Assembly (NCBI RefSeq): GCF_001971725.1
Contig: NZ_CP019388.1
Location: 744,001 to 808,000, forward strand
DNA length: 64,000 bases
Origin: Winogradskyella sp. J14-2
Lineage (GTDB): Bacteria; Bacteroidota; Bacteroidia; Flavobacteriales; Flavobacteriaceae
Direction of reading: 5' to 3'
Under the pieces are notes generated by a model. It was not told the origin of the DNA and did no database searches. It saw only the letters and a list, made by a program, of their open reading frames with translations. A program made the translations under genes and the position numbers. Within the stretch, counting starts at the first letter, position 1, and each line of letters begins with the position of its first letter. Shown here piece by piece: positions 8,754 to 16,318 of this stretch.

Positions 8754-8759
8754 TAAAGC

Positions 8760-9998
8760 ATGGCTAAAATAATTCCATTTAAGGCGGTTAAACCAACCAG
8801 AGCCATTGTTGGTCTTGTAGCAGCACGCCCTTATCAAAGTTATACTTTAGATGAACGTGAATCTAGAATGGGATACAATCCGTACAGCTTTCTCCATATT
8901 GTTAATCCAGGATACAAATACGACCAAGAAGTCACTGGAGAAGAGCGTTACCGACTGGTAAAAAGCCGTTACGAAGAATTTAAGGAAGATGGCATTTTTG
9001 TTACCGAAAACAAACCGTCATTATATGTCTATAAAATTGTAAACAGACATGGACAGGAATTTAACGGTATCATTGCCGCAACAAGCGCTGAAGATTACGA
9101 AAAAGATGTTATAAAAAAACACGAGGATACTATTGCAAAACGCGAACAAACGTTTAAAACCTATCTGCAAACGGTAGGTTTTAATGCAGAGCCTGTGCTA
9201 CTCACCTATCCTGATAATGCCATTGTATCAGACATTATAAAAGAAACTCAAAAAGGCTATGCTGAATTTGAGTTTACTATGACCTATAGAGACACACACT
9301 ATTTGTGGAAAATAGATAATGATGAGACCATTAATAAAATTCAAAATGAATTTAAAAAAATGGAAACCATTTACATAGCAGATGGTCACCACAGATCGGC
9401 TTCATCATATCTGTTGTATAAAGATGAAAAAGAGAAAAACCCAAACCACAACGGTTCTGAATCTTACAACTTTTTTATGTCGTATTTAATCCCAGAATCT
9501 GATTTAGTGATTCAAGAATTTAACCGATTGGTAAAAGATTTAAACGGATTAACAAAAGAAGAATTTTTAATAAAACTAGATGCACTTTATAGAATTGAAA
9601 ATAGAGGTTTAACACCATACAGTCCTTCTAAACCACATCATTTTAGCATGTATTTAGATGGAGAATTCTATTCACTTTATTTAAGAAAGACGAATTATAA
9701 TTTTGAAACTGCGCTCGATAAACTTGATGCTCAACTCTTGTACAGCACAATTTTAGACCCTATACTTAGTATTAAAGATTTGAGAAACGATAATAGGATT
9801 GAATACGTACACGGCAAACACGAAATGATAACCATTAAAAGTAGTGTGGATAGTGGAAAGTTTAAAGTTGGTTTTGGCATGTGCCCTGCAACTGTGAAAC
9901 AAATGAAAGAAATTGCAGACGAAGGCCTTACAATGCCTCCAAAAAGCACTTATATTTTACCAAAATTAAGAAGCGGAATTACGATTTATGAGTATTAA
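8760..9998 (+). CDS. DUF1015-family protein
   Basis: The 412-residue protein belongs to DUF1015 (SpoIIIAH-unrelated, widely conserved in anaerobes and Bacteroidota). Recognisable parts are the N-terminal PFKAVKPTRAIVGLVAARPY, the conserved IADGHHRSASSYLLYK (about residues 205-220) with a histidine pair, and a late GMCPATVKQMKEIADEGLTMPPKSTY. The histidine motif suggests an enzyme but no reaction is established; a link to serine or amino-acid metabolism has been proposed for relatives. The ATG overlaps the edge of the right heptad array. Its end overlaps the next gene by 11 bases, so the two are surely co-transcribed. Confidence 0.85.
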   Translation: MAKIIPFKAVKPTRAIVGLVAARPYQSYTLDERESRMGYNPYSFLHIVNPGYKYDQEVTGEERYRLVKSRYEEFKEDGIFVTENKPSLYVYKIVNRHGQEFNGIIAATSAEDYEKDVIKKHEDTIAKREQTFKTYLQTVGFNAEPVLLTYPDNAIVSDIIKETQKGYAEFEFTMTYRDTHYLWKIDNDETINKIQNEFKKMETIYIADGHHRSASSYLLYKDEKEKNPNHNGSESYNFFMSYLIPESDLVIQEFNRLVKDLNGLTKEEFLIKLDALYRIENRGLTPYSPSKPHHFSMYLDGEFYSLYLRKTNYNFETALDKLDAQLLYSTILDPILSIKDLRNDNRIEYVHGKHEMITIKSSVDSGKFKVGFGMCPATVKQMKEIADEGLTMPPKSTYILPKLRSGITIYEY

Positions 9999-10647
9999 AG
10001 ACAACCTTCAAAACATAAAATCTAGCATACCAGAACATGTTACTCTAGTTGCGGTTTCTAAAACCAAACCTGTTAGTGATTTAATGGAAGCTTATGATGC
10101 TGGTCAACGAATTTTTGGCGAAAACAAAATTCAGGAAATGGCTGAAAAGTATGAACAAATGCCAAAAGATGTACAATGGCATATGATTGGCCATGTACAA
10201 CGTAACAAAGTGAAATACATGGCTGAGTTTGTCAGCTTAATTCACGGTATTGACAGCTTTAAACTTCTAAAAGAAATTAATAAACAGGCTAAAAAGTACG
10301 ATAGAGTCATCGACTGTTTGCTTCAAATAAAAATTGCTGATGAGGATAGTAAATTCGGCATGTCTGCAAATGATGCTACTACCCTTTTATATTCAGATGA
10401 ATTTTCAGAATTAAAAAACATTAAAATTGTTGGTCTCATGGGAATGGCAACATTTACAGATAATATGACACAAGTAGAAAACGAATTTAGATTTCTAAAA
10501 ACTACTTTTGACCAGCTTAAAACTCAGAACTCAAAACTCAAAATTTTAAGTATGGGCATGAGTGGCGATTATAAACTGGCAATAGAATGTGGCAGTACTA
10601 TGATACGCGTAGGAAGTAGTATCTTTGGCGCAAGAAATTATCAGTAA
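9988..10647 (+). CDS. YggS/PLPBP-family pyridoxal phosphate homeostasis protein
   Basis: The 219-residue protein is a single-domain alanine-racemase-fold protein that binds pyridoxal 5'-phosphate and keeps free PLP in balance. LVAVSKTKP near residue 21-29 holds the PLP lysine; GENKIQEM (near 45) and WHMIGHVQRNKVKY (near 63) are family signatures, as is the terminal STMIRVGSSIFGARNY. The start overlaps the end of the DUF1015 gene. The stop codon lies within the first unit of a heptad array, so the repeats begin exactly at the end of the coding region. Confidence 0.92.
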   Translation: MSIKDNLQNIKSSIPEHVTLVAVSKTKPVSDLMEAYDAGQRIFGENKIQEMAEKYEQMPKDVQWHMIGHVQRNKVKYMAEFVSLIHGIDSFKLLKEINKQAKKYDRVIDCLLQIKIADEDSKFGMSANDATTLLYSDEFSELKNIKIVGLMGMATFTDNMTQVENEFRFLKTTFDQLKTQNSKLKILSMGMSGDYKLAIECGSTMIRVGSSIFGARNYQ

Positions 10648-10669
10648 ACAGTAAACAGTAGACAGTAGA
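10642..10669 (+). repeat. Heptad array (4 x CAGTARA)
   Basis: Four 7-base units, CAGTAAA CAGTAAA CAGTAGA CAGTAGA, start inside the last codons of the YggS gene (its TAA is 10645-10647). In register they read GTARACA, the same GT-phase as the other heptads in the window. Confidence 0.75.
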
Positions 10670-10674
10670 CAAAG

Positions 10675-10744
10675 CTTACACTTTTAACTTTTAACTTTTA
10701 ACTTTTAACTTTTAACTTTTAACTTTTAACTTTTAACTTTTAAC
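10675..10744 (-). repeat. Perfect heptad array (CTTACAC plus 9 x TTTTAAC)
   Basis: Nine identical TTTTAAC units (10682-10744) follow one variant unit (10675-10681). On the minus strand these read GTTAAAA, inverted relative to the array at 10642 just upstream. The array ends two bases before the apparent first codon of the exonuclease gene (10747), so it occupies the place where promoter and ribosome-binding site would be expected. Every unit has a TAA, so no frame can be translated through it. Confidence 0.9.
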
Positions 10745-10746
10745 AA

Positions 10747-12108
10747 ATTTACGCAATACTAGACATAGAAACTACTGGCGGAAAGTATAATGAAGAAGGC
10801 ATTACTGAGATTGCTATTTACCGTTATGATGGTCATAAAGTAACCGATCAGTTCATTTCTCTTGTAAACCCTGAGCGCGAAATTCAACCTTTTGTGGTTA
10901 ATCTTACTGGTATTAATTCTAACATGCTCAAAAATGCGCCTAAATTCTATGAGGTAGCAAAACGTATTGTTGAAATTACAGAAGATTGTATTATTGTAGC
11001 ACATAATTCAGATTTTGATTATCGCATCTTAAAAACTGAATTTAGGCGTTTAGGCTTTCCCTTTAAGCGTAAAACATTATGTACAGTAGAATTGTCTCAA
11101 CAGCTTATTCCAAATATGGAATCTTATAGCTTGGGTAAATTAACCAGAGCTTTAGGAATTCCTGTAAGTGACAGACATAGAGCTAATGGTGATGCTTTAG
11201 CAACTGTAAAATTGTTTAAAATGTTGCTTAGTAAAGACTCTGATAAAAAGATTATTAAGCAAGCTGTAAAAGTTGAACAAAAATCTAAGTTAGCACCAAA
11301 CCTAAAAGAGATTATCGAAGCGTTACCGAGTGAGACAGGTGTTTACTACATTCATGATGCCAATGGTGATATTATTTATATTGGCAAGAGTAATAACATA
11401 AGAAAACGTATAACACAACATTTTACTAATAAAAATTCAAAATCAAAAAAAATTCAGGTTAATGTCGTTGCCGTTAGCTATGAAAGAACAGGAAGTGAAC
11501 TTGTAGCACTCCTCAAGGAAAGTGAGGAAATAAAAGCTAATAAACCTATGTTAAACAGAGCACTAAAGCGCAATCAATTTACGCAAGGACTTTATAGCTT
11601 TACAGATGATAACGGTTATGTAAACCTTCGCATTTTTCCCATTAGGAAAAACGAAAAGCCTATAACCACCTTTGCGAATAGAAAAAGTGGTATTTCGTTT
11701 ATAAACAAAATGGTTGAAACTTACCAGCTATGCACTAAACTTTGTGGTTTAGAAAAAACTAAATCTAGTTGCTTTAATTATGGTATAGAAGAATGCGAAG
11801 GTGCGTGCATACAAAAAGAATCACCAGAAGATTATAATAAAAGAGTTAATGTTGTAATTGCAAAAAACACCTACGACAATAAAGACATGGCTATTATCGA
11901 TAGAGGAAGGTACATTGATGAAAAAAGTGTCATCTTAATAGAAAATGGTGTGTTTAAAGGTCTTGGGTTTTTTGATTTGAATCATCAAATTAATAATAGA
12001 GAAATATTAAAATCGATAATAACACCAATGCAGAATAACAGAGATACGCAGCATATAATTCAAAGTTACATGCGCAAAAATAAGCGCCTTAAAGTTATAG
12101 AATTATAA
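10747..12108 (+). CDS. DEDDh exonuclease fused to UvrC-like GIY-YIG domain
   Basis: The fusion joins a DnaQ-type 3'-5' exonuclease (residues 1-165) to a GIY-YIG endonuclease domain (about 200-280), an architecture common in Bacteroidota and thought to act in repair. Exonuclease motifs are LDIETTG (near 5-11), HNSDFDY and HRANGDA; the nuclease motif is GVYYIHDANGDIIYIGKSNN. A cysteine-bearing C-terminal part resembles the region after the UvrC nuclease. An in-frame TAA at 10741 and no ATG before 10894 leave ATT at 10747 as the likeliest start, because starting at 10894 would delete the catalytic DIE motif. Starts such as IYAILDIETTG align with MYAILDIETTG in relatives from memory. Confidence 0.8.
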   Translation: MYAILDIETTGGKYNEEGITEIAIYRYDGHKVTDQFISLVNPEREIQPFVVNLTGINSNMLKNAPKFYEVAKRIVEITEDCIIVAHNSDFDYRILKTEFRRLGFPFKRKTLCTVELSQQLIPNMESYSLGKLTRALGIPVSDRHRANGDALATVKLFKMLLSKDSDKKIIKQAVKVEQKSKLAPNLKEIIEALPSETGVYYIHDANGDIIYIGKSNNIRKRITQHFTNKNSKSKKIQVNVVAVSYERTGSELVALLKESEEIKANKPMLNRALKRNQFTQGLYSFTDDNGYVNLRIFPIRKNEKPITTFANRKSGISFINKMVETYQLCTKLCGLEKTKSSCFNYGIEECEGACIQKESPEDYNKRVNVVIAKNTYDNKDMAIIDRGRYIDEKSVILIENGVFKGLGFFDLNHQINNREILKSIITPMQNNRDTQHIIQSYMRKNKRLKVIEL

Positions 12109-12138
12109 GAGTGTATTTACTTTTTGTATTTTTAAATT

Positions 12139-13023
12139 GTGGAACATAAGAACAAACATACCTGGAAAACCAGACTTCACGAAATAATTTATGAAGCAGA
12201 CACACCTGCCGGAAAATTATTTGATGTTATACTACTCATAGCAATACTTGCCAGTATTATATTCGTTATGCTAGAGAGTGTAAGTAGTATTGATGCTAAA
12301 TACCATACTATCTTAAATGTTGGCGAGTGGATAATTACTATTCTATTTACTGTAGAATATATTGTAAGAATTATCACCGTAAATAAACCCCTTAAATATA
12401 TAACCAGTTTTTATGGTATTATAGATTTACTCTCAACCATACCAAAATATTTATCATTTTTCTTTGTTGGTTCTCAAGCCTTAATAACCTTACGTGCATT
12501 ACGTCTATTAAGAGTGTTTAGGATCTTAAAATTGGCGCGCTACCTAGGAGCTTCAAATCAGCTTAAAGATTCTATTATTGCAAGTCGTGTAAAAATATTG
12601 GTTTTTCTTTTTGCGGTGTTAGTCTCCTCAGTAATATTTGGTACAATTATGTATTTGGTAGAGGGTGAAGAAAACGGTTTCAGTAATATCCCTAAGAGTG
12701 TATATTGGTGTATTGTAACACTAACTACAGTTGGTTTTGGTGATATTGCTCCGCAGACCGCTTTGGGACAATTTATTACAACCATAATAATGATTTTAGG
12801 TTATGGCATTATCGCTGTACCAACAGGTATTGTATCTGCAGAATATGCAAGAAGCGTCAACAAATCTGCCAAGAATGAAGAAGAAAAAGAACTCAATAGT
12901 CCTTACAAAGCCCAACAAGCTGTGCATACAAACTCACAATGCTGCATTAATTGCTTAGCCCAAAAGCATCAGGATGATGCTGTTTTTTGCCATAAATGTG
13001 GATGCAAACTTCATCATGACTAA
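12139..13023 (+). CDS. Voltage-gated-type potassium channel with C-terminal zinc ribbon
   Basis: The 294-residue membrane protein starts at GTG. It has six hydrophobic segments (S1-S6), an arginine-rich S4 near residues 115-140 (LRALRLLRVFRILKLARYL), and a pore loop with selectivity filter TTVGFGD near residue 200, so it should pass potassium ions. After S6 a soluble tail ends in CCINCLAQ-(8)-FCHKCGC, two Cys pairs like a zinc ribbon. The tail is unusual for a simple Kv channel and may sense metal or redox state (inference). It overlaps miaA by eight bases. Confidence 0.88.
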   Translation: MEHKNKHTWKTRLHEIIYEADTPAGKLFDVILLIAILASIIFVMLESVSSIDAKYHTILNVGEWIITILFTVEYIVRIITVNKPLKYITSFYGIIDLLSTIPKYLSFFFVGSQALITLRALRLLRVFRILKLARYLGASNQLKDSIIASRVKILVFLFAVLVSSVIFGTIMYLVEGEENGFSNIPKSVYWCIVTLTTVGFGDIAPQTALGQFITTIIMILGYGIIAVPTGIVSAEYARSVNKSAKNEEEKELNSPYKAQQAVHTNSQCCINCLAQKHQDDAVFCHKCGCKLHHD

Positions 13024-13918
13024 AATCCTTATTTCTATAGTTGGCCCTACTGCCATTGGTAAAACAGCACTTAGTATAAAGCTAGCACAGCATTTTAATA
13101 CAGAAATTATATCAGCTGATTCTCGTCAGTTTTTTAAAGAAATGACTGTTGGAACTGCTGTACCTTCTACTGAGGAGTTAAATACGACAAAACATCATTT
13201 TATTCAACATATATCAATAAAAGACAATTACAGTGTTGGGGATTTTGAACGTGATGCAATCTCAAAAATTGAATCCATTCATAAAAATAATGATATAGCG
13301 ATAATGGTTGGTGGCTCTGGTCTTTACGTAAAAGCTGTAACCAAAGGACTAGATCACTTTCCTGATGTAGACAAACATATTCGTACTGAGTTAAACAAAC
13401 GATTGATAAATGAGGGTATTGAAACACTTCAAAAGCAATTAAAGTCATTAGATTTTAAGGCTTATCAATCAATTGCTATAGATAATCCACAACGCATAAT
13501 TCGTGCTTTAGAAGTTTGTATAGGTTCTGGTCAGCCCTATTCTTCGTTTTTAACAAAAACTGAAAAAACGAGACCTTTTAAGGTTGTTACTATTGGGTTA
13601 AGCGCTGTCCGATCTATTATCTATGATAGAATTAACCAGCGTGTAGATATAATGGTAAATGAAGGATTAATTGAAGAAGCAAAAGAACTTTTACCAAATA
13701 AGCACCTAAATGCTCTTAATACGGTTGGTTACAAAGAACTTTTTAATTATTTTGAAGGAGAATGGACGCTAGATTTTGCAATTTCAGAAATAAAGAAAAA
13801 CACCAGACGATTTGCAAAGCGCCAGCTCACTTGGTTTAAAAAAGATGAGACAATACAATGGTTTGATTACACTACAGATATAAATAATATCATCAACTAT
13901 TTAGAAAAACAATCATAA
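13016..13918 (+). CDS. miaA: tRNA dimethylallyltransferase
   Basis: The 300-residue enzyme transfers a dimethylallyl group to N6 of A37 in tRNAs that read UNN codons. The P-loop GPTAIGKTAL is at residues 9-18, then ISADSRQFFKEM and VGGSGLYVKAV, all MiaA signatures; NTVGYKELFNYFEGE and RRFAKRQLTWFKK complete the core. An earlier in-frame ATG at 12974 would add 14 residues lacking similarity and lie deep inside the channel gene; ATG 13016 gives the canonical start MTKILISIVGPTA. A strong hairpin terminator follows. Confidence 0.95.
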   Translation: MTKILISIVGPTAIGKTALSIKLAQHFNTEIISADSRQFFKEMTVGTAVPSTEELNTTKHHFIQHISIKDNYSVGDFERDAISKIESIHKNNDIAIMVGGSGLYVKAVTKGLDHFPDVDKHIRTELNKRLINEGIETLQKQLKSLDFKAYQSIAIDNPQRIIRALEVCIGSGQPYSSFLTKTEKTRPFKVVTIGLSAVRSIIYDRINQRVDIMVNEGLIEEAKELLPNKHLNALNTVGYKELFNYFEGEWTLDFAISEIKKNTRRFAKRQLTWFKKDETIQWFDYTTDINNIINYLEKQS

Positions 13919-13921
13919 AAA

Positions 13922-13950
13922 AAATCCGATGTGTTTACATCGGATTTTTT
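13922..13950. terminator. Bidirectional terminator between miaA and rprY-like gene
   Basis: Perfect 11-bp stem AAATCCGATGT / ACATCGGATTT with loop GTTT, followed by T residues on the plus strand and preceded by A residues that act as a T tract on the minus strand. It serves both convergent genes. Confidence 0.9.
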
Positions 13951-13960
13951 GAAATTATAA

Positions 13961-14674
13961 TTAACTCTCTTTGTCATTAACTACGAGTCTAAAGCCTTCA
14001 CCATGAATGTTAAGAATTTCAACTTTAGGATCTGGTTTTAAGTATTTACGTAACTTCGCAATGTATACATCCATACTGCGAGAGGTAAAGTAATTATCAT
14101 CTCTCCATATTTTGGTTAATGCCAGTTCTCTTGGCATTAAATCATTTTCATGCAATGCCAATAAGCGCAATAATTCGTTTTCTTTTGGCGATAATTTTGT
14201 TGGTTCGCCTCCATCAAACTTTAAGAAACGAAGTTTAGAATTGAGATCAAAACGTCCAATCTTAAACTCAAACTGCTTGCTATCTGCAACAGAGTCTGTT
14301 GCTTTGCGTTGCATTATGGCTTTAATTTTCATTAAAAGCACCTCGCTATCAAAAGGTTTATTGAGATAGTCGTCTGCGCCTACCTTGTAACCCTTAAGCA
14401 CATCTTCTTTCATTGCTTTAGCCGTTAAAAATATTATTGGCACATCTGTATTTTTTTCTCTAATTTCTTTTGCTAGTGTAAAGCCGTCCTTGTATGGCAT
14501 CATTACATCTAAGATGCAAAGATCGAAATCGTCTTTTTTGAACTTTTCAAAACCTTCCATTCCATTTTTGGCATGGACAACGTCGTAATCGTTCATCATT
14601 AAATAATCTTTTAAAACAGTTCCAAAGTTTGGATCGTCTTCTACCAAAAGAATTTTTTTGTTTTGTTCTTCCAT
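13961..14674 (-). CDS. OmpR-family response regulator (RprY-like)
   Basis: The 237-residue regulator has a receiver domain (1-120) with phosphoacceptor Asp56 in LCILDVMMP, acidic pocket VEDD (11-14), Lys in FLTAKAMKED, and a winged-helix OmpR/PhoB DNA-binding domain (about 135-232) with RSMDVYIAKLRKYL. Length and sequence resemble RprY of Bacteroides (from memory). It starts nine bases after the kinase gene and forms one operon with it. OmpR-family proteins bind direct repeats about 11 bp apart; such repeats lie upstream of this operon and of the htrA-like gene. Confidence 0.9.
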   Translation of the reverse strand: MEEQNKKILLVEDDPNFGTVLKDYLMMNDYDVVHAKNGMEGFEKFKKDDFDLCILDVMMPYKDGFTLAKEIREKNTDVPIIFLTAKAMKEDVLKGYKVGADDYLNKPFDSEVLLMKIKAIMQRKATDSVADSKQFEFKIGRFDLNSKLRFLKFDGGEPTKLSPKENELLRLLALHENDLMPRELALTKIWRDDNYFTSRSMDVYIAKLRKYLKPDPKVEILNIHGEGFRLVVNDKES

Positions 14675-14683
14675 GATTCGTTT

Positions 14684-16252
14684 TTATGATATTAACGGCA
14701 GCTTTATTATAAAAGTACTGCCTTTTCCTTTTTCACTTTCTACTGATATATGACCTTGATGATCATCTACTATTCGTTTTACGTAGGCTAAACCTAACCC
14801 ATGTCCTTTTACATTATGTACATTTCCTGTATGCTCTCTGTAAAATTTTTCAAACACACGCTTGGCCACTTGCTTAGACATCCCATTACCTTGATCGGCA
14901 ATTTTTAGAATAACGTTATTACCAGCATTTTCTGTGTAGACGTCTATTTTTGGCTCATCATCTGAATACTTAACAGCATTATCTAGAATATTAACTATAA
15001 CATTTGTAAAGTGCGACTCGTTTGCTAAAACCGAAGTTTTATCTGCATTAAGGTGGGTTTTTACGTAGCCTTGCCTATCTTCTACAATTAACTCAATGTG
15101 TGTAATTGCATCTTCAACTAAGTCGTGTAACTCTAATCGTTCCTTACTTATGTTAAGTTCGTTCTTTTCTAATTTAGATATACGCAATACATTTTCTACT
15201 TGCGCATGCATACGTTTATTTTCGTCCTTTATCATTCCTAAATAACGCTTCACTTTATCTTGATCAGCAATTATTTTTGGATTTTTAATAGCATCTAAAG
15301 CTAAATTTATTGTAGCTATTGGTGTTTTAAACTCGTGCGTCATGTTATTGATAAAATCTGTTTTTATCTGCGATATCTGACGTTGTCTTATTAATTGATA
15401 GATGGCACTAGAATAGGCAAGAATTATAACACCTGTAAATATTATTGATAATACAATCATCTTTAATATTGAAGATAATAAAAACCGCTTTCTTTCTGGG
15501 AAATCTACATAGAGCCTGTAACTACTTTCATTGTTAGTGTCTAAAAAAATGGGCACTCCTAAAAAGGCATTATTTTTTTCAAAGTTTCTGGTTTGCACTT
15601 TTGTTGCTAAATCGTCATCATATATGGCAAATTCAAAATCTATATCTATGCCTTCATCCTTAAGGTGTCTTTTTAGCAACGTTTCAACTTGTAAGGCTGT
15701 TACTCTTTTATAAATTGGCACCTCTCTTAGAAACGTTTTAAAAGTGTCTTCATAGGCCTTTTTATCAATATCTGGAAGGTGAGAAAACTCTACCAGAGTT
15801 TTAGTAGGTTTTATACCAAGATTGCCGTCTAATATGGTCCTATCAAAATATTCGGTTGTACGTTCGCTAGTAAAGTTACTTATATCTATACTGTCTGTAT
15901 CAATTTCAAAGAACAAAGAAGGCACTTTAAAGCGTTCTTCTAAAATGGTATTACGGTGAATTATAGTTTGGTCATTTACTATATCCTCGGTCGTAATATA
16001 GAGTTGTCTTATGGCGGTAGAATCTGGCGCTCTATTATTTGCAATATAAGGCTGAATTAGACCATAAAACTTTCTAATTTCGTAATCTTGAATGTCTCTA
16101 GACACAAAACTTAGTGCTCTTGTTACACTTCGCGAAAAGTTATCTTTTTCGTTTTCTAAACTATTGTTTATGAAAAAAGATTGAACAAAAATTATACCTA
16201 TGAGCGATAGGCTCATTAAAACCACCAATAAGATGAATAGTTTTTTACTCAT
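14684..16252 (-). CDS. Sensor histidine kinase (RprX-like)
   Basis: The 522-residue membrane kinase has two transmembrane segments (about 5-27 and 262-284) enclosing a periplasmic sensor of roughly 230 residues. The H box NNMTHEFKTPIATI holds the phosphorylated His306; the ATPase domain shows the N box IVNILDNAVKYS, G1 IADQGNGMS and G2 KGHGLGLAYVKRIV. It should phosphorylate the response regulator encoded next. What it senses cannot be read from sequence; envelope stress is suggested only by the shared repeat motif with the htrA-like gene. Confidence 0.9.
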   Translation of the reverse strand: MSKKLFILLVVLMSLSLIGIIFVQSFFINNSLENEKDNFSRSVTRALSFVSRDIQDYEIRKFYGLIQPYIANNRAPDSTAIRQLYITTEDIVNDQTIIHRNTILEERFKVPSLFFEIDTDSIDISNFTSERTTEYFDRTILDGNLGIKPTKTLVEFSHLPDIDKKAYEDTFKTFLREVPIYKRVTALQVETLLKRHLKDEGIDIDFEFAIYDDDLATKVQTRNFEKNNAFLGVPIFLDTNNESSYRLYVDFPERKRFLLSSILKMIVLSIIFTGVIILAYSSAIYQLIRQRQISQIKTDFINNMTHEFKTPIATINLALDAIKNPKIIADQDKVKRYLGMIKDENKRMHAQVENVLRISKLEKNELNISKERLELHDLVEDAITHIELIVEDRQGYVKTHLNADKTSVLANESHFTNVIVNILDNAVKYSDDEPKIDVYTENAGNNVILKIADQGNGMSKQVAKRVFEKFYREHTGNVHNVKGHGLGLAYVKRIVDDHQGHISVESEKGKGSTFIIKLPLIS

Positions 16253-16256
16253 CAGC

Positions 16257-16286
16257 CAAATTTAACATTTTAACATTTAGCACAAA
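16257..16286 (-). promoter_or_regulatory. Promoter of the rprXY-like operon (-33 TTTG, -7 TAAATTTG)
   Basis: Read on the minus strand: TTTG (16286-16283), 18 bases, then TAAATTTG (16264-16257), a perfect TAnnTTTG. The ATG at 16252 starts five bases after the -7 element, so the transcript would have almost no leader. Confidence 0.65.
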
Positions 16287-16291
16287 TTATG

Positions 16292-16308
16292 TTTAACCTT
16301 ACATTAAC
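16292..16308 (-). promoter_or_regulatory. Possible response-regulator box (GTTAAT-N5-GTTAAA)
   Basis: On the minus strand, GTTAAT (16308-16303), five bases, GTTAAA (16297-16292). The half-sites are 11 bp apart and end five bases upstream of the -33 TTTG, the usual place for an OmpR-family activator. The same half-site recurs before the htrA-like gene. Confidence 0.4.
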
Positions 16309-16318
16309 AATCATAAGA

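Noticed and set aside
10675..10744. Phase variation by translation through the heptad array
   Set aside because: Each TTTTAAC unit contains TAA and seven is not a multiple of three, so every frame meets a stop within 21 bases. Copy-number changes could act only on transcription or spacing.
12974..13015. Longer miaA start at 12974
   Set aside because: It would add 14 residues with no family similarity, inside the potassium channel gene; ATG 13016 gives the canonical N terminus.
16258..16281. Heptad array before the rprX-like gene
   Set aside because: TTTAAC-like words recur at eight, seven and sixteen bases, not at a strict seven; they were instead considered with the GTTAAA half-sites.
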